Made by a program: the position numbers and the translations under genes. Below are positions 46,401 through 55,284 of a stretch of DNA of 64,000 nt, one piece after another. The notes beneath the pieces were generated by a model. The model saw only the letters and a list, made by a program, of their open reading frames with translations. It made no database searches and was not told where the DNA came from. Position 1 is the first letter of the stretch. Every line of letters starts with the position of its first letter. This stretch comes from Pseudomonadales bacterium (lineage in GTDB: Bacteria > Pseudomonadota > Gammaproteobacteria > Pseudomonadales > Ketobacteraceae), in contig JAGUVW010000016.1 in NCBI GenBank assembly GCA_020062665.1, positions 38,915 through 102,914 of the forward strand, written 5' to 3'.

Positions 46401-47373
46401 CACGGCCAGTGGCGCCTTCGTCACGGATTTCGCCACCGGCACCGGTCGCCGCACCGGGGAACGGCGCAATCGCGGTGGGATGGTTATGGGTTTCGACCTT
46501 CATCAGGATATGCACGGGCTCCTGGTGAAAGGCATATTCCTTGGTGGCCGGATTCGGGAAGAAGCGGCCGGCACGGAAACCCTCGATCACCGCCGCGTTG
46601 TCCTTGTAGGCAGACAACACCCCCTCGCCGCCCTGGGCGTAGGTGTTCTTGATCATCTTGAACAGGGAATGGGTCTGGGCCTCGCCATCGATCACCCAGT
46701 CCGCGTTGAAAATCTTGTGGCGGCAATGTTCGGAGTTGGCCTGGGCGAACATCATCAGTTCCACGTCGGTGGGATTGCGCTGCAGCTCGGTGAAGCTCGC
46801 CACCAGATAATCGATCTCGTCTTCCGCCAGGGCAAGGCCCAGGGTTTTGTTGGCCTGTGCCAGAGCGGCGCGGCCACCGGCCAGAATATCCACCGTGGTC
46901 AGAGGCGCCGGATCATCGCTGCGGAACAGTTGCGCAGCCTGGGCCAGATCGGTGAAAACCGCTTCCACCATGCGGTCATGCAGTTTCGCAGCCAGTGCCT
47001 GCAGGTCTTCTCCGTTCAGCGCAGTGGATGCGGACACGTAATACGCCACACCCCGCTCCAGCCGCTTCAGCTTGACCAAACCACAGTTGTGGGCGATGTC
47101 GGTAGCCTTGGACGACCAGGGGGAAATGGTGCCCGGACGTGGCACCACCAGCAGCAGCTGGCCACTGGGCCGTTCCGCCTGGACGCTGGGGCCGTATTGC
47201 AGGATGGTTTCCAGAACCCGCTGCTCATCGGCGGTCAGCGCTTCGCCGGTGTCGGCGAAGTGGACGAACTCTGCGTACAGACCGGTCGCCGCCGGATTCA
47301 CCCCCTGTAGTTCGGCCAACAAACGGTTACGGCGAAAAACGGAAAGAGCGGGGGCACCACGAAGCTGCAACAT
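43489..47373 (-). CDS. purL: phosphoribosylformylglycinamidine synthase PurL (large form)
   Basis: The 1294-residue fused enzyme converting FGAR and glutamine to FGAM in purine synthesis. ATG 47373 ([19 protein letters not shown]) matches the E. coli-type N terminus. The N-terminal PurS-like part, the linker domain, the two AIRS-like halves ([42 protein letters not shown] region) and the C-terminal glutaminase are complete. The glutaminase shows [20 protein letters not shown], the nucleophile Cys in LGVCNGCQ and the VAHGEGR His/Glu. Length is standard for the proteobacterial large form, so no separate PurS or PurQ is needed. Monocistronic. Confidence 0.97.
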   Translation of the reverse strand: MLQLRGAPALSVFRRNRLLAELQGVNPAATGLYAEFVHFADTGEALTADEQRVLETILQYGPSVQAERPSGQLLLVVPRPGTISPWSSKATDIAHNCGLVKLKRLERGVAYYVSASTALNGEDLQALAAKLHDRMVEAVFTDLAQAAQLFRSDDPAPLTTVDILAGGRAALAQANKTLGLALAEDEIDYLVASFTELQRNPTDVELMMFAQANSEHCRHKIFNADWVIDGEAQTHSLFKMIKNTYAQGGEGVLSAYKDNAAVIEGFRAGRFFPNPATKEYAFHQEPVHILMKVETHNHPTAIAPFPGAATGAGGEIRDEGATGRGSKPKAGLTGFTVSNLNIPGYVRPWEKPYGKPDRIVTPLDIMIEGPLGGAAFNNEFGRPNLNGYFRTYEQQVTTVNGAEVRGYHKPIMIAGGYGNIRAEHVEKGEIPVGAKLIVLGGPAMQIGLGGGAASSMATGSSSADLDFASVQRDNAEIERRCQEVIDQCWQLGGKNPIAFIHDVGAGGLSNAMPELVKDGGRGGSFELRDVPNDEPGMSPLAIWCNESQERYVLAVAPADLETFDAICKRERCPYAVIGEATEEQHLTLHDDHFGNKPVDLPMSVLFGKPPKMTRSFARAGVAQAPVKTAGIDVKEAAYRVLSLPAVASKKFLITIGDRTVTGTVTRDQMVGPWQVPVSDVAVTTTTLDVFTGEAMAMGERTPAALINAPASGRMAIGEAITNIACARIEKLSDVRLSANWMCAAGYPGEDQALFDTVKAVGMELCPALGITVPVGKDSMSMRTVWQDGAQKKSVTAPLSLIISAFAPVQDVRKTVTPQLQTDAGDTRLLLIDLGNGKNRLGATALAQVYNQLGDACADVENASALKAFFDQIQTLLQQEKLLAYHDRSDGGLLATLCEMAFAGHVGVSVDVSALGDVIPALFSEELGAVIQVRAGESAAILAQLNKAGLQAHDIGTLNNTGNVVISSHGKTVLNESRITLEQCWADTSFRIQSLRDNSECAQQEFDQIARADDPGISPVLTFDPKDNIAAPMINTRVRPRVAILREQGVNGHVEMAAAFHAAGFTPVDVHMSDILSGRVTLDGFKGLVACGGFSYGDVLGAGEGWAKSILFNAGARAQFAAFFQRQDAFALGVCNGCQMMSNLHELVPGADYWPHFVRNQSERFEARVCTVEVQKSKSILLQGMEGSRLPIAVAHGEGRAEFASSAQINVATSASGIALRYVDNWGNVTETYPANPNGAPQGITGLCNADGRVTIMMPHPERVYRTVQNSWHPKTWGEDGPWLRMFRNARKWVG

Positions 47374-47436
47374 GGGGGTCTCGGCTGGTCTGGGGGAAAT
47401 GAGGGGCGCCATTATAAAGGATGGGCCACCTGCACA

Positions 47437-47467
47437 AAAGAAAAACGGGCCTGTGCCAAGGCCCGTT
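47437..47467 (-). terminator. terminator of the chemoreceptor gene
   Basis: On the minus strand AACGGGCCT-TGGCAC-AGGCCCGTT is a 9-bp stem followed by a T-rich run (plus-strand A's at 47437-47445). It lies 25 bp after the stop of the gene at 47492-48634 and also isolates purL. Confidence 0.85.
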
Positions 47468-47491
47468 CACGGTGTTCCGGAAAGGGTTGGG

Positions 47492-48634
47492 TCAGCTGAC
47501 GTAGCGGTTGATGATGCGCTCCAGCTCCTGGGCGGTGCCTTCGATTTCCTGCTTGAGCCGGCCCAGCTCCTGACCCCGACGGCTACCCTTGACGGAGGAT
47601 TCACCCATCCGGCGCAGGCTCTGGTTGATCGATTCGGCAGCGGCGGTCTGCTGTTCCACTGCTGCGGCAATCTGTTCGTTCATCTGGCTGATGGAACCAA
47701 TGGCGCCGGTAATGGCCTGCAGGGACTCGCCCGCCTTGCCTGCCTGCTCCACGCTCAGCTCCGCCTGACGCCGGCCCTGGGCCATCACGCTCACGGCATT
47801 TTTGGCACCGTCCTGCAGTCGGGCAATCATGTTGTTGATTTCCTTGGTGGCTTCCTGGGTGCGCTGGGCCAGGGTACGGACTTCATCCGCCACCACCGCA
47901 AAGCCCCTGCCCTGTTCACCGGCCCGGGCCGCTTCGATCGCCGCATTCAGGGCCAGCAGATTGGTCTGATCGGCGATTCCCCGGATCACTTCCAGGATGG
48001 CGCCAATGGATTCGGTATCGGATTCCAGCTTCTGGATCGTGGTGGCGGCCCGCTCCACCTCGCCAGCCAGGGAATGAATGGACGACGTCACGCTATTCAC
48101 CACTTTCTGCCCGCTGTCGGCTTCCTGACTGGCATCCTTGGCGGCCTGGGCGGCGGTGGCCGCGTTCTGGGACGCATCGTGCACCGCCGCACTCATCGCC
48201 GACACCGTATCCACCACCTCGCGGGTATCTTCCTCCAGACTGTTGTCAGCGCCGGCAGACAGCTTGCTCAACTCACGGCTCATGACCTTGATGCGATCCA
48301 GATTGCCGGACACTCCCTCGAACACCGTATGCAGGTTGTCGAGCCACTGGTTCAGAGCCGCATTCAGCGGACGCCCCTCGAATTCAGGCAGGCGTTCAGA
48401 CAACCGCCGCTCCCCTTTCACCAGCCCCTGGATGAAACGCAACTCCTCCTGCTGGGCGGCATTGCCCTGGCTCAGCACCATGGCGGCAACGCCCAGCCCC
48501 ACGGCCGCCACCACCAGCCCGATCAGGATCAGGCCGCTGGCACCTTCCGACCCCGCCACGGCCCAGGCCAGATAACCCAGTTGCACCAACGCCAACACAG
48601 CGACAACCGCAATCGCTTTTCCTGTGGCAGACAT
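47492..48634 (-). CDS. methyl-accepting chemotaxis protein without a periplasmic domain
   Basis: A 380-residue chemoreceptor. ATG 48634 ([18 protein letters not shown]) starts just before the first of two membrane helices (about 6-27 and 33-55), which are separated by only a few residues. There is therefore no periplasmic ligand domain; sensing must be cytoplasmic, membrane-linked or through partners. A helical linker (about 60-130) leads into the signalling domain with [23 protein letters not shown] near residue 245. No CheR pentapeptide (ends INRYVS). It is divergent from mltF across a 430-bp AT-rich region. Confidence 0.92.
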   Translation of the reverse strand: MSATGKAIAVVAVLALVQLGYLAWAVAGSEGASGLILIGLVVAAVGLGVAAMVLSQGNAAQQEELRFIQGLVKGERRLSERLPEFEGRPLNAALNQWLDNLHTVFEGVSGNLDRIKVMSRELSKLSAGADNSLEEDTREVVDTVSAMSAAVHDASQNAATAAQAAKDASQEADSGQKVVNSVTSSIHSLAGEVERAATTIQKLESDTESIGAILEVIRGIADQTNLLALNAAIEAARAGEQGRGFAVVADEVRTLAQRTQEATKEINNMIARLQDGAKNAVSVMAQGRRQAELSVEQAGKAGESLQAITGAIGSISQMNEQIAAAVEQQTAAAESINQSLRRMGESSVKGSRRGQELGRLKQEIEGTAQELERIINRYVS

Positions 48635-48835
48635 AGATAAAGGCCTCTCTTGTCGGGAATGAACAGAAAACTCCGTTGGAACGGCGACCTGCCGCCACGG
48701 CAGGCACCCCGTCATACAAGCGTAGGCCGCCTGGAGGCACCCCGCAAAGTTCCCCGTTTTGTGCACAAATTCACACCTAAATGCCTGAATTGTATTAAAA
48801 AAACACTTTTTATACAGAACGAAACGGCTTTTAGG

Positions 48836-48865
48836 TCGACAATTCTAACGCCCGGACGATACAAT
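48836..48865 (+). promoter_or_regulatory. putative mltF promoter
   Basis: TCGACA (48836-48841) and TACAAT (48860-48865) each match consensus at five of six bases with an 18-bp spacer. It implies a long leader of about 190 bases before ATG 49065. The divergent gap 48635-49064 also holds an AT-rich tract at 48790-48835, probably for the chemoreceptor, and a small perfect inverted repeat CACTGA-AA-TCAGTG at 48899-48912. Confidence 0.5.
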
Positions 48866-49064
48866 CCGATCAAATTTTAGACAGTTTCACATCCGCTCCA
48901 CTGAAATCAGTGTGACGTGAAGCTAATGAGACACCGGACAGCTGCTCAAACCCGTTATTTGCCGTGAGGCAAAACGCTGTCTGCATGGAAGGAATGGCCG
49001 GCTAAGCGCGCTTTTACAGGCACTTCGCCGATAGGCCCCAGGACTAACCGGACTCAAGTTGCTT

Positions 49065-50495
49065 ATGTCTATCATCCGATGGCTCCGACAAACGGTGGCA
49101 CAGGGTGTGGTGGCGGGAAGTTTCATTCTCACCCCTGCCTGCCAACCCACGCCGCCTCTGCTGGAACAGATCAAACAGCAGGGCGAACTGGTAGTTGCCA
49201 CCCAGACCGGACCCACCACTTATTATCGCGAACTGGATCGGGAAACCGGTTTCGAGTTCGAACTGGCGCGCTCCTTTGCCGATTTCCTCGACGTCGAGTT
49301 GCGGGTAGTGACCTATGACGACCTGGGCACCCTGCTGCAGGATGTCCGCCGTGGCAAGGTTCACCTGGCAGCTGCCGGCCTGACCATCACGCCCGAACGC
49401 AGCTCCCAGTTCCGGTTTTCCTCACCCTATCAGCAAGTTACACAGGATATCGTGTATCGCCTCGGCACCGGCCGGCCGGACGGTCTGGCTGATCTGGCTG
49501 GTCGCCGGATCGTGGTGCTGGCCAACAGCAGTCACGCCGAACACCTCGCCCGCCTGCAGAACGAACACCCCCAGTTGCAATGGGACGCCATTCCCAACGC
49601 CACGGCGCTGCACCTGCTGCAAATGGTGAACGAAGGCAAGGCGGATCTGGCGGTGATGGATTCCAACGTCTTCCTGAGTTACCGCAGCCTCTTCCCCGAG
49701 TTACGCAAAGCCTTTGAAATCAAGAAGTCACAACCGCTGGCCTGGGCCTTTTCCGCCACCCAGGACGCCTCGCTGTTCACCATGGCCGAGCTGTTTTTCA
49801 GCCAGGAACACGAGTCCGGCGCCTTGGAAGCCATGCGTGTGCGGTTTTTCGGCCACCGGGATTTCGACTATGTGGGGGCACGGACTTTCCTCACCCATAT
49901 GGATAGTCGGCTGACCAAGTATGAAGACGATTTCCGCACCGTGGCGCGGGAGGTGGGCGTGGACTGGCGCCTGCTGGCAGCCATTGGCTACCAGGAATCC
50001 CTGTGGAACCCCAATGCGATTTCCCCTACCGGCGTGCGCGGCCTGATGCAGTTGACGGAGCTAACCGCCAGCGAGATGGGGATCAGCGACCGTCGTGATG
50101 CCACCCAGAGCATTTACGCCGGTGCCCGCTATTTCAAGAAGCTGTATGCCCGCCTGCCGCAGGAGATCACCGAGCCCCACCGCGCCTGGTTCGCCCTGGC
50201 CGCCTATAACGCGGGTTATGGTCATCTGATGGATGCCCGCCGTCTGGCCCGCCAGGCGGGGCGCGATCAGAATGACTGGTTTGCGGTGCGTGAATACCTG
50301 CCTTTATTACTGCAGCCGGAGTACTACAGCCGTACCCGCCATGGTTACGCTCGTGCCGGTGCCGAGTCGGTGATCTATGTCCGCAACGTGCGACGCTATT
50401 ACGATGCGCTGGTCTGGGCCACGGAACGCAACGAGATCCGCCATGTGCCCACTCCGCAGAACCTGCTGGCGTTTCAGGCAGGCCTGGTGCACTGA
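49065..50495 (+). CDS. mltF: membrane-bound lytic murein transglycosylase F
   Basis: A 476-residue peptidoglycan lytic enzyme. The N terminus has a signal sequence with a Cys in TPACQP that could serve as a lipobox. An SBP_bac_3-like regulatory domain (about 35-265; GELVVATQTGPTTYY, LAAAGLTITPERS) precedes the SLT catalytic domain (about 290-440) with the catalytic Glu311 in GYQESLWNPNAISPTGVRGLMQL and AAYNAGYGHLMDARRLA. It cleaves glycan strands to 1,6-anhydro ends at the outer membrane. ATG 49065 is preferred over TTG 49059. Confidence 0.95.
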   Translation: MSIIRWLRQTVAQGVVAGSFILTPACQPTPPLLEQIKQQGELVVATQTGPTTYYRELDRETGFEFELARSFADFLDVELRVVTYDDLGTLLQDVRRGKVHLAAAGLTITPERSSQFRFSSPYQQVTQDIVYRLGTGRPDGLADLAGRRIVVLANSSHAEHLARLQNEHPQLQWDAIPNATALHLLQMVNEGKADLAVMDSNVFLSYRSLFPELRKAFEIKKSQPLAWAFSATQDASLFTMAELFFSQEHESGALEAMRVRFFGHRDFDYVGARTFLTHMDSRLTKYEDDFRTVAREVGVDWRLLAAIGYQESLWNPNAISPTGVRGLMQLTELTASEMGISDRRDATQSIYAGARYFKKLYARLPQEITEPHRAWFALAAYNAGYGHLMDARRLARQAGRDQNDWFAVREYLPLLLQPEYYSRTRHGYARAGAESVIYVRNVRRYYDALVWATERNEIRHVPTPQNLLAFQAGLVH

Positions 50496-50712
50496 TTATT
50501 TATTGTTCCATCAATGCTTTGCGGATCTGGTTCCGCTTTTAAATGAAACCCGCCTCACTGATTGATTGCGAAATACCACACACTATTTCAACGCAATCTT
50601 ATTGATCCATTAATGTGTGAACTGGCCCACACGCCCCTTTGCCACCGGTAACTAAGCTTCACCTCAATAGAGTTCGCTCTTGTTTCCGGTTCCCAAGCAA
50701 AGGTATCACGTA

Positions 50713-51723
50713 ATGTCAGTTTCCCATGTCGTTAAGAGTCTTCTGAAAGCCCAAAGCATGTCACTGGTTCTGGTGACATCCGGCCTGCTGTTGACCGGCT
50801 GTGGTGCAGGAAGTGCCGACACCGCTGTGCAGACCGAGACTACCGCGCCCAGCAATCCGGATTCCGGCACCGGTGGTGATACCGGCGGCACTCCGGACAC
50901 TGGCGGCGACGGTGGCAGCCAGCCCGAGCCCCATTCGCTGAACCTGACATCACAGCCTTCCGGCGCCACTATTTACGAAGGTCAGAGCCAGACATTCTCG
51001 CTGGCGGTCAGCCACAACTACCCGATCACCATTCGCTGGTTCAAGAACGGCAGCCAGATCTCTGGCGCCAACGGCACCAGCTACACCGTGTCCAACGCCA
51101 CCACCGGCAGCGCGGGCACCTACAGCTGCTCGGTCACCGACGGCGAACTGACCGTGAACTGCAACAGCTTCGCACTCACCGTCAACCGCATCGCGCGCAT
51201 CACCACCCAGCCGACCAACCAGGCCGTGAGTGAGGGCGTCAACGTGCAACTGAGCGTGGTTGCCAGCGGTACCGGCCCCCTGAGCTACCAGTGGTACTTC
51301 AACGGTCAGTCCCTGTCCGGCGCCAGCGCTGCGACACTCAGCCTGAACAATATCGCCGTAGACAAGAGCGGTTCCTACTATGTAGTGGTGAGCAACGCGG
51401 GATCGAGTGCCACTTCCAACACCGCGAATGTCAGCGTGACACCGGCCATCGTTACCAACGGTCGCGCCCAGATCAGCTGGAGCCGCCCAACCACCCGCGC
51501 CGATGGTTCTACCTTGACTGCAGGTGAAATTGCCGGCTACAAGCTTTACTACTCTCAGACCTCGAACGGCTCGCTGTCACCGCTGGTGGATCTGACGTCG
51601 AATGAAGTGAGTGTTGTGGTGGACGAACTGGCTGCAGGTACGCACTACTTCGCGATGAGCACCGAAGACACCAACGGACTGGAAAGCGCCCTCTCTGCCC
51701 GCTTCAGCGTCACCATCCAGTAA
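50713..51723 (+). CDS. Ig-repeat lipoprotein with C-terminal Fn3-like domain (short form)
   Basis: A 336-residue predicted lipoprotein (lipobox LLTGC, Cys about 30) with a Gly/Thr/Pro-rich linker (about 35-75), two bacterial Ig-like domains (about 78-160 and 162-250; WFKNGSQISG, YQWYFNGQSLSGA) and a C-terminal fibronectin-III-like domain (about 252-336; AQISWSRPTTRADGS, AAGTHYFAMSTEDTNGLES). The first Ig-like domain has two cysteines in YSCSVTDGELTVNC, 9 residues apart, not in the classical B-F positions. It shares this plan and the same last two domains with the next gene, so both derive from one ancestor. An adhesive or matrix role is likely but unproven. ATG 50713 is chosen for the signal sequence; ATG 50758 is possible. 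Confidence 0.85.
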   Translation: MSVSHVVKSLLKAQSMSLVLVTSGLLLTGCGAGSADTAVQTETTAPSNPDSGTGGDTGGTPDTGGDGGSQPEPHSLNLTSQPSGATIYEGQSQTFSLAVSHNYPITIRWFKNGSQISGANGTSYTVSNATTGSAGTYSCSVTDGELTVNCNSFALTVNRIARITTQPTNQAVSEGVNVQLSVVASGTGPLSYQWYFNGQSLSGASAATLSLNNIAVDKSGSYYVVVSNAGSSATSNTANVSVTPAIVTNGRAQISWSRPTTRADGSTLTAGEIAGYKLYYSQTSNGSLSPLVDLTSNEVSVVVDELAAGTHYFAMSTEDTNGLESALSARFSVTIQ

Positions 51724-51744
51724 GCCTGCACCACTTCCACACGC

Positions 51745-51776
51745 GAAGAGCACCCACGAGGTGCTCTTCTTTTTTT
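51745..51776 (+). terminator. intrinsic terminator after the short Ig protein
   Basis: GAAGAGCACC and GGTGCTCTTC form a perfect 10-bp stem with a 5-base loop, followed by seven T. It separates the two Ig genes, so they are not one simple operon. Confidence 0.9.
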
Positions 51777-51989
51777 CGTCCGCCATCTTCTTTTTGCAAA
51801 CTTTTTTTGCTCCACGCGCCGTAAACGGAAGTGGCGCAACAAATTTTTGCGACTTTCTCCACAGCTTGCACCAACAGTTTTCTGCTGCATCAAAAGCGTG
51901 AACGGTGCAGCACTTGCGAACGCGCCGTCTCTCTAGAATTTCCCCCGTAGCAACACATTTTCCCAGTCGTCTTACAGGTAGTCTCAAAA

Positions 51990-53660
51990 ATGTTCATGTC
52001 TCTTCGCGCACAAGGACTCAAACAGGGCAAAGGATTGTGGGTACTGATGGCAATGCTGCTCGCTTTGTTTGCAAACTCTGCCGAAGCAGCGCGTTACTCA
52101 TCATCCTACGTACCGCTGACCATCAATTCCCAGCCTGCAAACACCACCGCGTATGTGGGGGATGCCGTCAAATTTACCGTTAGCGCCACCAGCAGCCGTT
52201 CCATCTCATATGCATGGTACAAAAACGGCGTGAAACTGCGCACCAGCAGCAAAACGCTGTCGATTTCCTCCGTCAGCAGCGCCCATGCCGGCACCTACAC
52301 CTGCCGCGTAGCCGACGGACGCACCACTCTGAACTGCGCACCGTTCACGCTGACTGTGCTGGCCAAGACCACACCGACCTCTGACCTGAAACTGAATTCC
52401 CAGCCGATCAGCACCACAGTGTATGAAGGTGGCAGCACCACATTCAGCATGAATGTTTCCAGCAGCCTGGTGGTTGCCTACAGCTGGACCAAAGACGGTG
52501 TGGAAATCGGCACCGGCAGCAGCCTGAACATCACCAACGCCACCCAGAGCCATGCCGGTACTTACGGCTGCTCGGTAACCGACGCGATCAACACCATCAA
52601 CTGTGCTCCGTTCACCCTGAGCGTGACTGCAGGCATCAAGATCACCCAGCAGCCCAGCAACACCACACTGAATGTCGGCGGCAACACCACCTTTACCGTC
52701 GCTGCCACCAGCAGCCTGCCGCTGACTTACAGCTGGACCAAGAACGGCACTGTGATCGGTTCCGGCAGCAGCCTGGCCATCAGCAACGCCACCCTGAATG
52801 ACGCTGGCACCTACTCTTGCTCCGTCAGCGATGGCGTAAAATCCGCAAGCTGCACTGCTTTCACCCTGACGGTGAACGACAGCGTGAAGATCACCCAGCA
52901 GCCCACCAGCACCACGCTGTATGAAGGCGGCAGCACCACCTTCGCGGTCACTGCCACCAGCAGCCTGCCGATGACCTACAGCTGGACCAAGAACGGCACC
53001 GTCGTGGGCACCAGCAGAACACTGACCATCAGCAGCGCCAAGCTGAGCGATGCCGGCACCTACTCCTGCACCGTCAGCGACAGCACCAAGACCGTCAGCT
53101 GCAACAGCTTCACCCTGACAGTGAATGCCATCGTGCGCATCACCCAGCAGCCGGTCAGCCAGATGCTGAACGAAGGCGCCAGCGCCAGCATGAGTGTCAC
53201 CGCCACCGGCGCAGCACCCATTAGCTACCAGTGGTACTACAACGGCACGGCCATCAGCGGTGCCACCAACAGATCGCTGAGCATTGCGACCACCAAAGTG
53301 GCGGATTCCGGCAACTACCATGTGGTGGTGAAGAACCTGGGCTCCAGCGCAACCTCCAGCACCGCCACGCTGTCCATCGCGGCAGTGGTGAAAACCGGTT
53401 CTGCCATGATCAGCTGGCAGGCACCCACCCAACGTGCGGACGGCACTCCTCTGACCGCTGACCAGATCGCCGGCTACGAGTTGTTCCACTCCGCCGGCAG
53501 CGCTAGCAGCCTGACCAAACTGGCCTCACTGGCCAAGAGCGAACTGACCATTGTGGTAGACGACCTGGCCGTGGGCACCCACTACTTCGCCCTGGCCACC
53601 AAGGATGTGAACGGTCTGCAGAGCGCGCTGTCCGGCACCATCACCGTCACCATCGAGTAA
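51990..53660 (+). CDS. secreted Ig-repeat protein with C-terminal Fn3-like domain (long form)
   Basis: A 556-residue protein with a signal peptide (about 15-35, ending NSAEA-A; no lipobox), five Ig-like domains at about 45-130, 133-215, 217-298, 300-381 and 383-468, and an Fn3-like domain to the end. The middle domains are near-repeats of about 83 residues (KITQQP, YSWTKNGTV, DAGTYSCSVSD). Domains 1-4 carry the same two-cysteine F/G-strand pattern; domain 5 and the Fn3 have none. It is a paralogue of the lipoprotein upstream. Secretion or surface display is inferred from the signal peptide; there is no anchor. Confidence 0.87.
   Translation: MFMSLRAQGLKQGKGLWVLMAMLLALFANSAEAARYSSSYVPLTINSQPANTTAYVGDAVKFTVSATSSRSISYAWYKNGVKLRTSSKTLSISSVSSAHAGTYTCRVADGRTTLNCAPFTLTVLAKTTPTSDLKLNSQPISTTVYEGGSTTFSMNVSSSLVVAYSWTKDGVEIGTGSSLNITNATQSHAGTYGCSVTDAINTINCAPFTLSVTAGIKITQQPSNTTLNVGGNTTFTVAATSSLPLTYSWTKNGTVIGSGSSLAISNATLNDAGTYSCSVSDGVKSASCTAFTLTVNDSVKITQQPTSTTLYEGGSTTFAVTATSSLPMTYSWTKNGTVVGTSRTLTISSAKLSDAGTYSCTVSDSTKTVSCNSFTLTVNAIVRITQQPVSQMLNEGASASMSVTATGAAPISYQWYYNGTAISGATNRSLSIATTKVADSGNYHVVVKNLGSSATSSTATLSIAAVVKTGSAMISWQAPTQRADGTPLTADQIAGYELFHSAGSASSLTKLASLAKSELTIVVDDLAVGTHYFALATKDVNGLQSALSGTITVTIE
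52385..53130 (+). repeat. tandem ~249-bp Ig-domain coding repeats
   Basis: Three successive units starting near 52385, 52638 and 52887 encode Ig domains 2-4. The spacing between the last two is exactly 249 bp (83 codons) and they share long identical stretches, for example AAGATCACCCAGCAGCCCA at 52638 and 52887. The arrangement favours unequal crossing-over and copy-number change. Confidence 0.75.
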
Positions 53661-53671
53661 GCAACGCAAAA

Positions 53672-53690
53672 GCGCGGGTTCTGCCCGCGC
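53672..53690. terminator. hairpin terminator between the Ig gene and tadA
   Basis: GCGCGGG-TTCTG-CCCGCGC is a 7-bp GC stem. On the minus strand it is followed by TTTTGCG and serves tadA, which ends at 53691; for the plus strand it sits 11 bp after the Ig gene stop with a weaker T tract. Confidence 0.7.
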
Positions 53691-54230
53691 TCATTCCTCA
53701 TCTGCTGAAGCATCGCCCGGTTCGCCCCGGAGTCGATGCTTCAGTTTTTTCTGCTGTTCACGACGGGATTGAAAAAACGCGCTGATGGCGCTGCGGCAGT
53801 CCTGCTCCAGGCATCCACCTTCCACGTTGACTTTGTGATTGAGTTGCGGCGCCTCGAAGAACCGTTGCGTGCTGATGGCAGCGCCGGCTTTGGGTTCGGT
53901 GGCACCAAACACCACGCGATCAATGCGTGCGTGCACGAGGGCGCCGGCGCACATGGCACAGGGTTCGATGGTGACGTAAAGAGTGGCACCGGGCAGGCGG
54001 TAATTTTTTTCGCGGGAACAGGCGTCACGCAGCGCAGCGATTTCCGCGTGGGCCGTGGGATCACAACCGCTGATGGGATGATTGAAGCCCTGCCCCAGGA
54101 TTTTTCCGTCCCGCACAATCACGGCGCCGACCGGCACTTCCTGCATATCTGCGGCCTGTTGCGCCAGCGCCAGGGCGTGGCGCATCCAGTGAATGTCGTC
54201 GGGGGAGAATGTGGATTCGGGTGCGGTCAT
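53691..54230 (-). CDS. tadA: tRNA adenosine(34) deaminase
   Basis: A 179-residue zinc deaminase making inosine at the wobble position of tRNA-Arg(ACG). The catalytic HAEIAALRDA (zinc His and proton-shuttle Glu) and PCAMCAGALVHARIDRVVFGA (two zinc Cys) are present, with the PVGAVIV strand near residue 32. The C-terminal ~25 residues are a basic, then acidic, tail. Its ATG overlaps the DUF72 stop by 4 bp, so the two are coupled. Confidence 0.95.
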   Translation of the reverse strand: MTAPESTFSPDDIHWMRHALALAQQAADMQEVPVGAVIVRDGKILGQGFNHPISGCDPTAHAEIAALRDACSREKNYRLPGATLYVTIEPCAMCAGALVHARIDRVVFGATEPKAGAAISTQRFFEAPQLNHKVNVEGGCLEQDCRSAISAFFQSRREQQKKLKHRLRGEPGDASADEE

Positions 54231-55243
54231 GCGCTTCTCCCTGCCGAATCCGCTGCTCGCAATCCGCGCACCGCCTGCGCCAGCGCCAATACCGACAGCG
54301 GCGCGGAACCTTCTGCCTTGTTGCCCAGGGTGACATAAGCGGGCTGGCCTGCGCCCACAGTGCCCGCGATCACTTTCGCCAGGATGGCGCGCGTCTCCGG
54401 ATCGGGATCAACAATGCGATCATAAGGCGCATACTGACGCTTCGCTTCTTCATAGCCGAACGCGCCGTGCAGCCGGTTCAGATTCCAGCGACACACCAGA
54501 GGGCCCGGCCACAACGCCCGCAGAATGGGCAACTGCTCTGCAATCGGCGGCATTTTCGCGTGCAAGCCCAGGCCATAGGTGGTGCCAGTGTCGCGCAGGA
54601 TTTGGGTGAATTGTGGCGTCAGCCATTGTGGGTCGCGCACTTCCACTGCCACGATTGCATCGGGCGCGCGCTCGCTTAAATGCCTTACTGAATGAAGCAG
54701 GGTATGCAGCCGCGCAAGCAGCTCGGGCATCTGTTTCCACCAGGATGATGGCAGCGGACTGATCTGAAACAGCAGCACGCCAAGTTTCGCGCCCAGTCCG
54801 GCCAGCGCCGGCTCGACGAAATCCTGCCGCGCCCGCGCGGGACTCAAGAAATCTTCATTCACCTGTTTGCCACGCCCCGACGCATCCCGCTGCAGCGCAT
54901 CCGTCACAAGTCCGGGTGCCTTGACCACAAAGCGGAAAGCATCCGGCACCTGTGCAGCAAGCGCGGCAAACTGGGTGGTGGTCAAAGGTCGATACAAACC
55001 GCGATCCAGGCAGACAGTGTTCAGCAGGGGATGTTGTGCGTAAGCGGGCAAGCCATGGCGGGACAATATCTCGGCAGGATAATCGCGATCCCAGACCAGG
55101 CCAGTCCAGCCCGGATAGTGCCAGGAAGACGTTCCCAAGCGCAGATGGGGCGGCAACGATGTCGCGAGTTCCGACACTGCGGGTTCTCGTGTCGCTGCGC
55201 CCACCAAATCGTTTTCACTGTCTGGAAAAAGCGCTGTCTGCAT
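54227..55243 (-). CDS. DUF72 family protein (YecE-like)
   Basis: A 338-residue predicted TIM-barrel protein of the DUF72/YecE family (LRLGTSSWHYPGWTGLVW, FRFVVKAPGLVTDAL, AVEVRDPQWLTPQF, PLVCRWNLNRLHG). Function is not established; the fold and conserved acidic/His residues suggest a metal-dependent nuclease or lyase, which is speculative. It overlaps tadA by 4 bp and precedes it in the transcript. The N-terminal ~25 residues are poorly conserved, so a later start is possible. Confidence 0.9.
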   Translation of the reverse strand: MQTALFPDSENDLVGAATREPAVSELATSLPPHLRLGTSSWHYPGWTGLVWDRDYPAEILSRHGLPAYAQHPLLNTVCLDRGLYRPLTTTQFAALAAQVPDAFRFVVKAPGLVTDALQRDASGRGKQVNEDFLSPARARQDFVEPALAGLGAKLGVLLFQISPLPSSWWKQMPELLARLHTLLHSVRHLSERAPDAIVAVEVRDPQWLTPQFTQILRDTGTTYGLGLHAKMPPIAEQLPILRALWPGPLVCRWNLNRLHGAFGYEEAKRQYAPYDRIVDPDPETRAILAKVIAGTVGAGQPAYVTLGNKAEGSAPLSVLALAQAVRGLRAADSAGRSA

Positions 55244-55284
55244 GAGCCGATCCTGGCTGATTCCTGGGTGTCAGGAACTTCGCG

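Noticed and set aside
46102..47310. Open frame of 402 codons opposite purL
   Set aside because: Antisense to fully conserved PurL domains.
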